Assembly (NCBI RefSeq): GCF_002982075.1
Contig: NZ_PUEJ01000004.1
Span: 310,001-374,000, forward strand
DNA: 64,000 nt
Direction: 5' to 3'
DNA from: Labrys okinawensis
GTDB taxonomy: Bacteria; Pseudomonadota; Alphaproteobacteria; Rhizobiales; Labraceae
Positions 46,002 to 54,660 of this stretch are shown piece after piece (position 1 is the first letter of the stretch; every line of letters starts with the position of its first letter). The position numbers and the translations under genes were made by a program. The notes beneath the pieces are model-generated. The model did not search any database, was not told the DNA's origin, and worked only from the letters and a program-made list of their open reading frames with translations.

Positions 46002-47018
46002 TCACTGCAATCCGACGGGGTCGACGACGCCCGATTTGCAACCCTGATCCGTCGGCACGGCAGCGGCGATCAGATCGGCCAGCCTGGCGCCATCCTTGAC
46101 CTCGCCGCGCAGGCCGATGGTCATCTCCACGATGATGCTGCGGTTGCCGTCACGCTGGCAGGCAAAGCGCACGCGCTCGCCGGCCCCCGCGCCGAAGCCC
46201 TGGTCGAAGGCGCTGCGGATCTGGCCGGTGTCGACTTGCTTGCCGACATTCTCGGCGAACAGCTTCTGGACGGGCGAGGCGTTGATCTCGCCGATCAAGG
46301 CCACCGAACGGCGGAAATAGGCATCGGCCGATTTTTCGAAGAAGCAGGTGCCGTGCTCGATCCATTCATGGCGATCGAGGAAGGAGGCGGTGCCGGGCAT
46401 CGCCTTCTCCAGGGCCGCACGCGTCGCCGGCTCGAGCTGGGGCTCGGGCAGGTCCTCCCAGCGATGGGCCTTGTCCGCCTCGACATCGCGTCGCGCCACG
46501 CCGCAATAGGCATTGCCGCGCGGCTGCGGCCAGAGCCCGTGCAGCGTGAAATGGCTGGCATCATAGCGATCGGCGGTTTGCGTGCGGCACTCGGTCTTGT
46601 CGGGCAGCCCCTCGCAGAACGCCGCCTGCCAGCTGATGGCGAAGACATAGGAAGCCCCGCCCGCCGAGATCGCCGCATCGGATCTGGCCGGGCCGGGCTT
46701 GCCCGCTCCCGGCGCGACGGCCGTGCCGTCGCCCGCCTTGACCTCGCCACAGGAAACCGGAACCCAGCGCTGCGCGGGCTGAGCATCCTCCACCTCGACG
46801 CGATAGAAGGTCGGATCGGGCTTGTTGCCGGCGAGCAGCCTGTAGCTCTGCGCAGGGGTGAGCTTGACGTTGCCGGGGTTGGTCTGCTTGCGAATGGACT
46901 GCAGGGCCGCGCAGGCCTCCCGCGCCGTGAAAGTCCCCGTCATTGCTTCCTCGGCCCTGACCGACGCAAAGGGAACCAGGACCGAAACGGCCAAGGCCGC
47001 AAGCCAACTTCTGTGCAT
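46002..47018 (-). CDS. Ribonuclease T2 family protein
   Basis: 338 residues with signal peptide MHRSWLAALAVSVLVPFASVRA. The two catalytic segments of RNase T2 are intact: CAS1 HFTLHGLWPQ with His160 and CAS2 HEWIEHGTC with His217, Glu221 and His222. A 120-residue N-terminal extension (REACAALQSIRKQTNPGNVKLTP...) is unusual for the family and may be a substrate or inhibitor-binding part. It would act in the periplasm or outside the cell to degrade RNA. It is the first gene of a pair with a DUF2161 protein. Confidence 0.9.
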   Translation of the reverse strand: MHRSWLAALAVSVLVPFASVRAEEAMTGTFTAREACAALQSIRKQTNPGNVKLTPAQSYRLLAGNKPDPTFYRVEVEDAQPAQRWVPVSCGEVKAGDGTAVAPGAGKPGPARSDAAISAGGASYVFAISWQAAFCEGLPDKTECRTQTADRYDASHFTLHGLWPQPRGNAYCGVARRDVEADKAHRWEDLPEPQLEPATRAALEKAMPGTASFLDRHEWIEHGTCFFEKSADAYFRRSVALIGEINASPVQKLFAENVGKQVDTGQIRSAFDQGFGAGAGERVRFACQRDGNRSIIVEMTIGLRGEVKDGARLADLIAAAVPTDQGCKSGVVDPVGLQ

Positions 47019-47433
47019 GCAATCCTCCAGAGCAAACCGCGCTTCGACGGAAACGCCGTTTTCCCCTTACCTCTTGTTCGATGCGCCCCCGTGATTGCCT
47101 TGTGGTTCCCGGCGAACACGCCCAATCCCAAGACGCCCCGGGGCCGGGCGCGCATCGCCTGCGGCCCGCCATCCTTCTCGAGGAATAAAGCATAGCGCTG
47201 AACAGAAACCTACCAGGGGCGCCACGGCGGGAGAGTGCCCTTGATTTAGGCATCGAAAGGGTAGCTTCGGCCAGCCCCGGAGCCATGCTACCGCATTGCG
47301 GTAACCCCCTCTAAACCATGCGAAAATGGCATGCCGGGCATACCGCTTTGCACGTGCGATTCTGCACAAATTTCACCACGATTCGCCTATATACGCGCCA
47401 GCAAGTGAACTACTCTTTTTTGGAACCACTCCC
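47019..47433. other. 415-base divergent promoter region
   Basis: Lies between the RNase T2 gene (minus) and the DUF1127 gene (plus). CTATAT at about 47388 is a plausible minus-10 element for the DUF1127 gene. I see no gene or strong repeat. Confidence 0.45.
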
Positions 47434-47604
47434 GTGACGACCGTCGCCCTCATCAACGCCATCACCACCCGCCTCGTCGCCTATCGCAATCGCCGTCGCA
47501 TCGCGACCGTGCGCCGCGAACTGAGCTACCGCGACATGCTGGATCTGGGCATCTATCGCGGCCATATCGACCGCGTCGCCAGCGCCGAGAACGAGGCGAT
47601 CTGA
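47434..47604 (+). CDS. DUF1127 small protein
   Basis: 56 residues from a GTG start. The sequence RNRRRIATVRRELSYRDMLDLGIYRGHIDRVASAE is the DUF1127 (YjiS-like) arginine-rich motif, here with a short lead. Such proteins bind RNA and in Agrobacterium relatives influence phosphate and sRNA-controlled processes. The in-frame stretch upstream is not translated from a good start. It is followed by a strong intrinsic terminator. Confidence 0.8.
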   Translation: MTTVALINAITTRLVAYRNRRRIATVRRELSYRDMLDLGIYRGHIDRVASAENEAI

Positions 47605-47646
47605 TCTCCCTCCGCCTCGGGCTCGCATGGCCCACCCGATGGTCCG

Positions 47647-47684
47647 ATCGCGATCCTGGCCAGCCCGGATCGCGATTTTGTTTT
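47647..47684 (+). terminator. Intrinsic terminator after DUF1127 gene
   Basis: Arms ATCGCGATC and GATCGCGAT around a 12-base loop, followed by TTTTGTTTT. It begins 43 bases past the DUF1127 stop. Confidence 0.9.
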
Positions 47685-47817
47685 CACGGTCCGGGCTTCC
47701 GTCTTGAACCCCGTTTCCCGCGCCTGTGACCACTTTCATTGCATTGGCGTGATGAATATCATCACGAAGTTTTATAATTGACGATGCGTCTCGATATTTC
47801 ACGGCTGCCGACAATCG

Positions 47818-47833
47818 GCTAAAACGGTTTAGC
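47818..47833. promoter_or_regulatory. LacI-like pseudo-palindrome
   Basis: GCTAAA-ACGG-TTTAGC, 155 bases before the fsr-like gene, close to the AAACGGTTT half-site layout of LacI-family operators. It is only a motif reading. Confidence 0.3.
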
Positions 47834-47987
47834 GGGCGGCTCCCGCACCTCTTCCCATCACCCGCATAGCCCAGCGGAACCAGGCCGATCGGCCTTGGCG
47901 AGTGCCAAGACGCCGGTTTTTCGTGCCGCAACAAAGGGATAGTCCGCGTTTGCACCCCGCGTGCCACCGCGGGTCTAGCACTGACGT

Positions 47988-49241
47988 ATGGACGCCAAAG
48001 CAGCCACCCTGCCCCCCTCAGGTGCTTTCAGCCCCGAGCGCACGGCCTATTCGATTCTGATGGCGATCAGCGTCTCGCATTGCCTCAACGACACCATCCA
48101 GTCGTTGATCCCCTCGATCTATCCGATGCTGCGTGACAACTACGCCCTCAGCTATACCCAGATTGGCCTGATCACGCTGGCTTTCCAGCTCACCGCATCG
48201 CTGCTGCAGCCTTTCGTCGGCCTCTATACCGACCGCCGCCCCCTGCCCTATTCCCTCACCGTCGGCATGGGCCTCAGCCTGGTCGGCCTGGTGCTGCTGG
48301 CCTATGCCCAGAACTATATGACGGTCCTGATCGCCGCCATGCTGGTCGGCACCGGCTCCTCGGTCTTCCATCCCGAATCCTCGCGGGTGGCGCGCATGGC
48401 TTCCGGCGGCAAGACGGGGCTCGCCCAGTCGGTCTTCCAGGTCGGCGGCAATCTCGGCACCTCGATCGGGCCCTTGCTAGCTGCCTTCATCGTGCTGCCA
48501 TATGGCCAGCATTCGATCGCCATCTTCTCGGTGATCGCCCTGGTGGCGATGTTCATTCTGTGGAATGTCGGCAACTGGTATGCCGCCTATCGGCGTCATA
48601 CGGCAGGCACCAAGGCCAGAACCATGTCGGCCGTGGCCTCGCTGTCGCGCGGGCGCGTCATCGCCTCGCTGGCAGTCCTGCTGGCGTTGGTCTTCTCCAA
48701 ATTCTTCTACATGGCCTCGCTGTCGAGCTATTACACCCTCTATCTCGAAGACCGCTTCGGCCTGCCGCCCGAAGCCGTGCAGATGCAGCTCTTCATCTTC
48801 CTGTTCGCGGCGGCCGCCGGCACACTGCTCGGCGGGCCGATCGGCGACCGCATCGGGCGCAAATATGTGATCTGGGTCTCGATCCTGGGCGTGCTGCCCT
48901 TCAGCCTGGCCCTTCCTTATGCCAATCTGACCTGGACCCCGGTCCTGGCGGTGATCATCGGCTTCATCCTCTCCTCCGCCTTCTCCGCCATCGTGGTGTT
49001 CGCGCAGGAGCTGGTGCCGGGCAAGACCGGCATGATCGCCGGGCTGTTCTTCGGCCTCGCCTTCGGCATGGGCGGGGTGGGTGCGGCCGCACTCGGCGTT
49101 CTCGCCGATAAGACCAGCATCGAATTCGTCTACAAGGTTTGCTCCTTCCTGCCGATGATCGGGCTGCTGACGATCTTCCTGCCCAATATCGAGCGCCCCA
49201 AGCCGCAGCCCGTGGAAGCGGCGAAGGAAGCCTTCAAGTAG
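47988..49241 (+). CDS. fsr: Fosmidomycin-resistance-type MFS transporter
   Basis: 417 residues and 12 membrane helices. It tracks E. coli Fsr closely: HCLNDTIQSLIPSIYPML, SYTQIGLITLAFQLTASLLQPFVG, GTGSSVFHPESSRVARMASGGKTGLAQSVFQVGGNLGTSIGPLLAA, SSYYTLYLEDRFGL, GGPIGDRIGRKYVIW and FGLAFGMGGVGAAALGVLADKTSIEFVYKVC. Fsr exports fosmidomycin and related compounds in exchange for protons. It is followed on the same strand by a MATE pump, but each gene seems to have its own spacing and start signals. Confidence 0.93.
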   Translation: MDAKAATLPPSGAFSPERTAYSILMAISVSHCLNDTIQSLIPSIYPMLRDNYALSYTQIGLITLAFQLTASLLQPFVGLYTDRRPLPYSLTVGMGLSLVGLVLLAYAQNYMTVLIAAMLVGTGSSVFHPESSRVARMASGGKTGLAQSVFQVGGNLGTSIGPLLAAFIVLPYGQHSIAIFSVIALVAMFILWNVGNWYAAYRRHTAGTKARTMSAVASLSRGRVIASLAVLLALVFSKFFYMASLSSYYTLYLEDRFGLPPEAVQMQLFIFLFAAAAGTLLGGPIGDRIGRKYVIWVSILGVLPFSLALPYANLTWTPVLAVIIGFILSSAFSAIVVFAQELVPGKTGMIAGLFFGLAFGMGGVGAAALGVLADKTSIEFVYKVCSFLPMIGLLTIFLPNIERPKPQPVEAAKEAFK

Positions 49242-49347
49242 AAAGGCGGCCGCCCGCCTTTCCATCCGACTTTTGAGGCCGAACGGGGCTGCGCACCGAT
49301 GAGCGCGCGGCCCCCGTTCCAATTTGAATAATGAATGGAAACGACCA

Positions 49348-50754
49348 ATGGCTACGGTATTTCCGCCGACGGGCTCACAGGCGAGCCTCGGTGGTCACCA
49401 GAGCTGGAGCCGGGAGGCACTCGAAACCCTCATCCTGGCCTGGCCTCTCATTCTGACCAATCTTGTCGAACTGGCGCTGACCACCACCAATCTCATCCTC
49501 GTGGGTGAACTGGGGTCGCAGGCGATTGCCGCCGTGACCCTGGCCAACAACCTGTTCTTCTTCTTCGCCATCATCGGATTGGGGGTTGTGACGGCGGTGG
49601 CGCCGATGGTGGCCAGCGCCCTGGGCGCGGGCGACGACAGCGGCCGCGACATCCGCCGGACCGTGCAGCAGGGTTTGTGGACGTCGCTGATCGTGTCGAT
49701 CCCCGGTCTCGCCTGCCTGATGAACGGCGAATGGATCATGCTGCATCTCGGCCAGAATCCCGCGATCGCCGCGCAGGCCACCGAATATCTCAGCGGCCTC
49801 GCCTGGTCGCTGCCGGCCTTCATCGGCTATATCGCCCTGCGCTCGGCCGCCGCCGCCATGGGGCAGCCACGCGCCGCCCTGTGGAGCGCGCTTGCCGGAA
49901 TCATCATCAATGCAGTGCTGGCCTGGGGCCTCGCTTTCGGCCATCTCGGCCTGCCCGCCCTCGGCGTGTCGGGTCCGGGCATCGCCACCACGATCGCGAC
50001 CTGGATCTTCTTCCTGCTGCTGGCCGCCTTCCTGGCCTTCAGCCGGCCGTTCCGGCGCTATCGATTGTTCCAGGATCTGTGGCGGCCCGATTGGCAGCGG
50101 CTGTGGCAGATCTTCCGGCTGGGTGTGCCCATCGCCGTCACGCTCGCCTTCGAGGTCACCGTCTTCAATGCGGCGGCCTTCCTGATGGGGCGCATCGGCG
50201 AGACCGACCTGGCGGCGCACGGCATCGCCATCCAGATCGCCTCGATCAGCTTCATGGTGCCGCTCGGCCTCGGCCAAGCGGCGACCGTGAGGGTCGGCCT
50301 CGCCTATGGAGCGGGCGACAAGCATGCCATCAGCCGGTCCGGTTGGACAGCCTATGTCCTCGGCGTCGGCTTCATGTGCGCGGCGGCCGCCTTCATGCTG
50401 ATCGCGCCGCACCTGCTGATCGGCCGGTTCATCGATCTTGCCGATCCCGTCAATGCCGATGTGGTGGCCCGGGCCAGCCTGTTCCTGATCTTCGCCGGCC
50501 TGTTCCAGATCACCGACGGTGCCCAGGTCGTGGCCGCCGGCATGCTGCGCGGCCTGCATGATACCGTGATCCCGATGCTGTTCGCCGCCATCGGCTATTG
50601 GGTGGCGGGGCTGCCGCTCGGCATCCTGCTCGGCTTCCATTTCGGCTGGGGCGGCGCCGGCATCTGGGCCGGCCTGGTGAGCGGGCTGACGGCGGTCGCC
50701 ATCCTGATGACCATGCGCTGGCTGCGGCGGGACCGCCTGAAGCCTGCGACGTAA
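49348..50754 (+). CDS. MATE-family efflux transporter
   Basis: 468 residues from the ATG before MATVFPPTGSQ, behind a GGAA ribosome-binding site; a TTG extension upstream was rejected. Twelve helices with the MATE pattern: AWPLILTNLVELALTTTNLILVGELGSQAIAAVTLANNLFFFFAIIGLGVVTAVAPMVASALGAGD, and the second-half repeat FRLGVPIAVTLAFEVTVFNAAAFLMGRIGETDLAAHGIAIQIASISFMVPLGLGQAATVRVGLAYGAGD. It exports cationic compounds using a proton or sodium gradient. The substrate is unknown. Confidence 0.93.
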   Translation: MATVFPPTGSQASLGGHQSWSREALETLILAWPLILTNLVELALTTTNLILVGELGSQAIAAVTLANNLFFFFAIIGLGVVTAVAPMVASALGAGDDSGRDIRRTVQQGLWTSLIVSIPGLACLMNGEWIMLHLGQNPAIAAQATEYLSGLAWSLPAFIGYIALRSAAAAMGQPRAALWSALAGIIINAVLAWGLAFGHLGLPALGVSGPGIATTIATWIFFLLLAAFLAFSRPFRRYRLFQDLWRPDWQRLWQIFRLGVPIAVTLAFEVTVFNAAAFLMGRIGETDLAAHGIAIQIASISFMVPLGLGQAATVRVGLAYGAGDKHAISRSGWTAYVLGVGFMCAAAAFMLIAPHLLIGRFIDLADPVNADVVARASLFLIFAGLFQITDGAQVVAAGMLRGLHDTVIPMLFAAIGYWVAGLPLGILLGFHFGWGGAGIWAGLVSGLTAVAILMTMRWLRRDRLKPAT

Positions 50755-50788
50755 CGCAGACGCGTCTCCCCGATGCCCTTGGGGCTGC

Positions 50789-52279
50789 CTATTGCAGGGA
50801 CTGGAGGTAGCTCAACCTTTGCCGATAGGCCGCCTCGATGCAGCTGGCCTGGGCGCCGCAGCGATCGCGGTTGGCGCGCCACGCCGTCTGGTCGGCCGAC
50901 AGGCTGGCCTGCTCGGCCTTGGGCAGGAGCCGGAAGCGCGCCTTGAAGGCATTGTCCAGGGCGAGATCGAGCCGCGCCAGCGTGTCGCTCTGGCAAATGG
51001 CGCGCTCGCTCGGATTGAGGCGTCCGCCGCAGGGAAAACTCGGCGACGCCGAGGGCGTGCCGGCCGCCTTGTCGACCAGGCTCTTCAGGAAGGCGAGCCG
51101 CTGCCGGTAGCTCACGCCGATACAGGCTGCGTCGGCGCCGCATTCGTCGCGCTGGGCGCGCCAGGCCGTCTGGTTCGCCTTCAGCTTGGCCTGCAGATCC
51201 TTCGGCAGCGCCGCGTTGATCAGGCCGTAGGCGGATGACAAGGTCTGGTCGAGGGCGGCGAGACCGCCATCCTGGCAAATCGCGTTTTCGGTCGGGTTCA
51301 GCCGGCCGTTGCAAGGAAAGCTCGGCGAAACGGAGGCGGGAACGGTCCTGTCCGGGGCCGCAAAGTCGAGGGCCGCATTCTGCTGCAGCGTGGAGTTCGG
51401 TTGGCTGTCGCCACCTGCCGTCGCCGCCGGAGCAATCTCGACCGAGCCTTGCGCCGGCTGATCGACCGATGCCGGGGCGGTGGTATCGACCGCCTTGACC
51501 GGCTGCGGCGTTTCCACTTTTCCGGCCATGGCGAAGGAGCCGATGATGGCTTCGTTCACCCAGGGGGTCTGGCCGCCCTGGGTCGACTGGTCGACATCGG
51601 CTCGGACCTGGCCGAACATCTGGCGGATGTCGAGGCCGGGCGTCTCCATATGGGCGAGCAGCGCCGTGGTGAAGGGCGAGTTGCGCCCGCTGCCGTCCTG
51701 CGCCACCGAGCCCGGCGCCGTGGAGAAGGCGATCAGCGTGCCCTTGGCCGAGGAGGCGTCGAGATCGATACGCGCCAGTCCGCGCGTGCCGGCCCCCCGG
51801 GTCAGCTGGCGCGTCAGGGGATTGTCCCGGCACGAATCCAGGATCACGATCTTCACCTTCGGCGCCGCGCTGTCGACCAGTTCCAGGAGCTTGTCCAGCG
51901 ACAGGGTCTGGGTGTCCAGATCCAATTCGTCCGAGATCCTGGCCGAGACCGGCACCAGGTAGTTGCGCCCCTTCACCTGCACGCCATGGCCGGAATAGAA
52001 CACCACCACGCTGTCGGCATGATCGGCGTCGCGCAGAAAGGCCCTCAGACCGTCATTCATCGCCGCCAGGTCGCCGTCCTTGACCAGCGTCACCGCATAG
52101 CCGATCCGCCCCAGCGCCGCCGCCATGTCGTTGGCATCGTTGGCCGGATTCACCAGAGGCGTCACCGACCGATAGGCACTGTTGCCGATCACCAGCGCCG
52201 CCTTCTGGGCCGCGCCGGCGGGCAGTGCGCCTGCCAGAACGAACGTGGCAAGGAGGAACAGGCGGATCAGGCAGGCCAT
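50789..52279 (-). CDS. Caspase-like protease fused to two LprI-type domains
   Basis: 496 residues from the ATG before MACLIRLFLLATFVLAGALPAGA, a signal peptide. Residues 25-250 are a peptidase C14 domain (KAALVIGNSAYRSV; VVVFYSGHGVQVKGRNYLVP with His98; VKIVILDSCRDNPL with Cys150). After a linker come two tandem LprI/DUF1311 repeats: NPTENAICQDGGLAALDQTLSSAYG...CGADAACIGVSYRQRLAFL and NPSERAICQSDTLARLDLALDNAFK...CGAQASCIEAAYRQRLSYL. The pairing of a caspase fold with this envelope-binding module is unusual. It is convergent with the MATE pump and divergent from ilvA. Confidence 0.9.
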   Translation of the reverse strand: MACLIRLFLLATFVLAGALPAGAAQKAALVIGNSAYRSVTPLVNPANDANDMAAALGRIGYAVTLVKDGDLAAMNDGLRAFLRDADHADSVVVFYSGHGVQVKGRNYLVPVSARISDELDLDTQTLSLDKLLELVDSAAPKVKIVILDSCRDNPLTRQLTRGAGTRGLARIDLDASSAKGTLIAFSTAPGSVAQDGSGRNSPFTTALLAHMETPGLDIRQMFGQVRADVDQSTQGGQTPWVNEAIIGSFAMAGKVETPQPVKAVDTTAPASVDQPAQGSVEIAPAATAGGDSQPNSTLQQNAALDFAAPDRTVPASVSPSFPCNGRLNPTENAICQDGGLAALDQTLSSAYGLINAALPKDLQAKLKANQTAWRAQRDECGADAACIGVSYRQRLAFLKSLVDKAAGTPSASPSFPCGGRLNPSERAICQSDTLARLDLALDNAFKARFRLLPKAEQASLSADQTAWRANRDRCGAQASCIEAAYRQRLSYLQSLQ

Positions 52280-52335
52280 AATGGGGTCTCTAGGGGTAAG
52301 GGCCAACGTAGTTCACTTATGAAGGAACACGCCGG

Positions 52336-52428
52336 TTTGTCATAGCCGGGCTCGATCCGGCTATCCAGAAGCCCCCCGCCGTGCCGGGCTCGGAGCTGGA
52401 GCGCCGGGCCAGACCCGGCCATGACAAA
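52336..52428. repeat. REP-like palindrome
   Basis: Outer arms TTTGTCATAGCCGGG and CCCGGCCATGACAAA with GATCCGG/CCGGGC inner pairs. It lies in the 331-base gap between the caspase and ilvA genes. The GTCAT...GCCGGG form is a common alphaproteobacterial dispersed element. Confidence 0.7.
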
Positions 52429-52566
52429 GGTCGTGTAAATCCGAAGGAGCATCGCTGAACAGCATTGGGATCAAGGCGCGACATTATCTCCGCCAATGGG
52501 CGCAAATCAAACGTGACAGCGCCACAGGAACGTCCCAAAGATGAAAGCTGACAGGCTTTTCTACAG

Positions 52567-52593
52567 GGGAGCCCAGACCGCTCCCATTTTTTT
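52567..52593 (+). terminator. Leader terminator/attenuator before ilvA
   Basis: GGGAGC-CCAGACC-GCTCCC, then A and seven T bases, ending 17 bases before the ilvA start codon. An upstream stretch (AAAGC-TGACAG-GCTTT, then GGCT able to pair with AGCC of the stem) could form a competing hairpin. A terminator this close to a start codon suggests attenuation. Confidence 0.7.
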
Positions 52594-52610
52594 CGACAGT
52601 CAGGTGCGTT

Positions 52611-54125
52611 GTGATCGAATATGTCCGCAGAATCCTCGATGCCCGCGTCTATGACGTAGCCCAGCGAACGCCCCTGGATGCGATGGTGCGGCTCAGCCAG
52701 CGCCTGAACGCGGAGGTGCTGCTCAAGCGCGAGGATCTCCAGCCGATCTTCTCCTTCAAGATCCGTGGCGCCTATAACCGCATCGCCCGGCTGTCGCCCG
52801 AAGCCAAGGCGGCCGGCGTGATCTGTGCCTCGGCCGGGAACCATGCCCAAGGCGTCGCCCTCTCGGCAACGAAGCTCGGCATCGCCGCCACCATCGTCAT
52901 GCCGATCACCACGCCGCGCATCAAGGTCGATGCCGTGCGCTATTGGGGCGGCAAGGTCGTGCTCAAGGGCGACGTCTTCGACGAAGCCTATGCCCATGCC
53001 CGCGAACTCGAACAGGAGCAGGGCCTGACCTTCGTCCATCCCTATGACGATGGCGACGTCATCGCCGGCCAGGGCACAGTGGGCGTGGAGATCCTGCACC
53101 AGCATCCCGGCCCGATCGAAGCAGTCTTCGTGCCCATCGGCGGCGGCGGCCTGGCGGCGGGCATCGCCTCCTATGTCAAGTTCCTGCGCCCGGAAACCAA
53201 GGTGATCGGCGTCGAGCCGGTGGATGCCGCCTCGATGAAGGCGGCCATTGCGGCCGGCGAGCGGGTGGTGCTCGACCGCGTCGGCCTGTTCGCCGACGGT
53301 GTCGCAGTCCGCCAGGCGGGCGAGGAAACCTTCCGGATCTGCCGCGAACTGCTGGACGACGTCCTGGTCGCCGATACCGACGCCATGTGCGCTGCGATCA
53401 AGGACATCTTCGAGGATATGCGCGTGCTGTCCGAACCGGCCGGCGCCCTGTCGCTGGCAGGCTTGAAGGCTTATGCGCAGGCCAATCCCGAGAGAACCGG
53501 CGCGCTGGTCGCCGTCAACAGCGGTGCCAACCTCAATTTCGACCGTCTGCGCCATGTCGCCGAGCGCGCCGAGGTGGGCGAGGCGCGCGAGATCCTGCTC
53601 GCCGTCACCATACCCGAGGAGACAGGCAGCTATCGCCGCTTCATCCAGGTTCTGGGCAACCGCATCGTCACCGAGTTCAACTATCGCTACGCCGGCGGCA
53701 GCCAGGCTCATGTCTTCGTCGGCCTGAAGCTCGCCGATGCCAAGCGCCAGAAGAGCGAGATCGTCGGCCAGCTCGAACGGCTCGGCTATGGCGTCGTCGA
53801 TATCAGCGCCGACGAGACCGCCAAGCTGCATGTACGCTACATGGTCGGCGGGCGGGCACCGGGCCTGACGGACGAATTGGTGCTGCGCTTCGAATTCCCC
53901 GAACGCCCCGGCGCGCTGCTCCGATTCCTCGACGGCGTCGGCTTCGACTGGAACATCACCCTGTTCCACTACCGCAATCATGGTGCGGATTATGGCCGTG
54001 TGCTGGTCGGAATCCAGGTTCCCGAAGCCGATCGCCCGCGGCTTTTCGAACGTCTGGGAGAGCTCGGCTACCCCTATGAGGACGAAAGCGCCAACGACGC
54101 CTATCGCCTCTTCCTGCGCGGCTGA
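52611..54125 (+). CDS. ilvA: Threonine ammonia-lyase (threonine deaminase)
   Basis: 504 residues from a GTG start; the nearby ATG is out of frame. It makes 2-oxobutanoate from threonine, the first step toward isoleucine. The PLP domain (1-320) has IFSFKIRGAYN with the PLP Lys50, SAGNHAQGVALSA and PIGGGGLAAGIASY. Two C-terminal ACT-like regulatory units follow (EAREILLAVTIPEETGSYRRFIQVLGNRIVTEFNYR and DELVLRFEFPERPGALLRFLDGVGFDWNITLFHYRNHG), so this is the long biosynthetic, feedback-inhibited form. It is preceded by a leader terminator. Confidence 0.95.
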   Translation: MIEYVRRILDARVYDVAQRTPLDAMVRLSQRLNAEVLLKREDLQPIFSFKIRGAYNRIARLSPEAKAAGVICASAGNHAQGVALSATKLGIAATIVMPITTPRIKVDAVRYWGGKVVLKGDVFDEAYAHARELEQEQGLTFVHPYDDGDVIAGQGTVGVEILHQHPGPIEAVFVPIGGGGLAAGIASYVKFLRPETKVIGVEPVDAASMKAAIAAGERVVLDRVGLFADGVAVRQAGEETFRICRELLDDVLVADTDAMCAAIKDIFEDMRVLSEPAGALSLAGLKAYAQANPERTGALVAVNSGANLNFDRLRHVAERAEVGEAREILLAVTIPEETGSYRRFIQVLGNRIVTEFNYRYAGGSQAHVFVGLKLADAKRQKSEIVGQLERLGYGVVDISADETAKLHVRYMVGGRAPGLTDELVLRFEFPERPGALLRFLDGVGFDWNITLFHYRNHGADYGRVLVGIQVPEADRPRLFERLGELGYPYEDESANDAYRLFLRG

Positions 54126-54366
54126 ACGGCAGGCCGCCAGGCACGCACCACCCGTTACGGAAAATTAAGCAATAACAAACGGTTAAGGCTTTTCGTAAAG
54201 CCGGCGACCGCCATGTTCCACGCCCATATCAGCAATGCCGAATAACATGCCCACGGCGTGCTTTTCGACACTACATAAACACCGAAAAGTCGCAATAGGT
54301 CTTACAAGTAGAGACGAGGCGTTAACCGCGCCGCGATACAGTGAAAGGTGAGTTGGAGTTAGTACG

Positions 54367-54546
54367 ATGCGTTTGGCGGGATTGTTTGCAGCAAAGGACG
54401 GATTTGAAGAAGGCGACATAGCCGGTGTGACGATCGACGTCGTCACCGGGCTGCTTGCCGGTCTCGCCCTGATCATCGGTGTCTGGCTGCTCGGCAGCGC
54501 CCTGAATGCCGATGCCACCCATGTCGCCTCGGCGCTGGCGCGCTGA
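54367..54546 (+). CDS. 59-residue single-helix protein
   Basis: Sequence begins MRLAGLFAAKDGFEEGDIAGVTI and continues with one membrane helix (VVTGLLAGLALIIGVWLLGSAL), then a short polar tail ending VASALAR. A GGAG ribosome-binding site lies 8-10 bases before the ATG. A poor hairpin-type repeat follows. It resembles small exported or inner-membrane peptides; no family is recognised. It is found in the long gap after ilvA and is transcribed in the same direction. Confidence 0.55.
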   Translation: MRLAGLFAAKDGFEEGDIAGVTIDVVTGLLAGLALIIGVWLLGSALNADATHVASALAR

Positions 54547-54573
54547 GAACGCATCGGTCACCACGAATGAAAC

Positions 54574-54640
54574 AAAGCAGTCCAGGCTCCCGCCTTGGGA
54601 GAGTGGACTGCTTCGCTATGCTCACGATGACGCAGTTGCC
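54574..54640. repeat. Degenerate REP-like palindrome
   Basis: Arms AAGCAGTCCA and TGGACTGCTT with GCTCACGATGACG at the end, a worn relative of the 2438-2543 element. It sits between the 59-residue gene and a convergent small gene and may help end both. Confidence 0.5.
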
Positions 54641-54660
54641 GTAGCGACCCGTCGCAGCGA

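Larger units (their letters stand above)
47605..47987. other. 380-base region between DUF1127 and fsr-like genes
   Basis: Holds the terminator at 47647-47684 and an operator-like palindrome at 47818-47833. No further gene is convincing. Confidence 0.5.

Noticed and set aside
47326..47433. Longer form of the DUF1127 protein
   Set aside because: The upstream extension has no ribosome-binding site and does not match the family, whose members are about 45-60 residues. The GTG at 47434 is preferred.
52421..52438. Leader peptide M-T-K-V-V before ilvA
   Set aside because: Five codons lie inside a dispersed repeat with no ribosome-binding site. Two valines alone do not make a convincing leader peptide.
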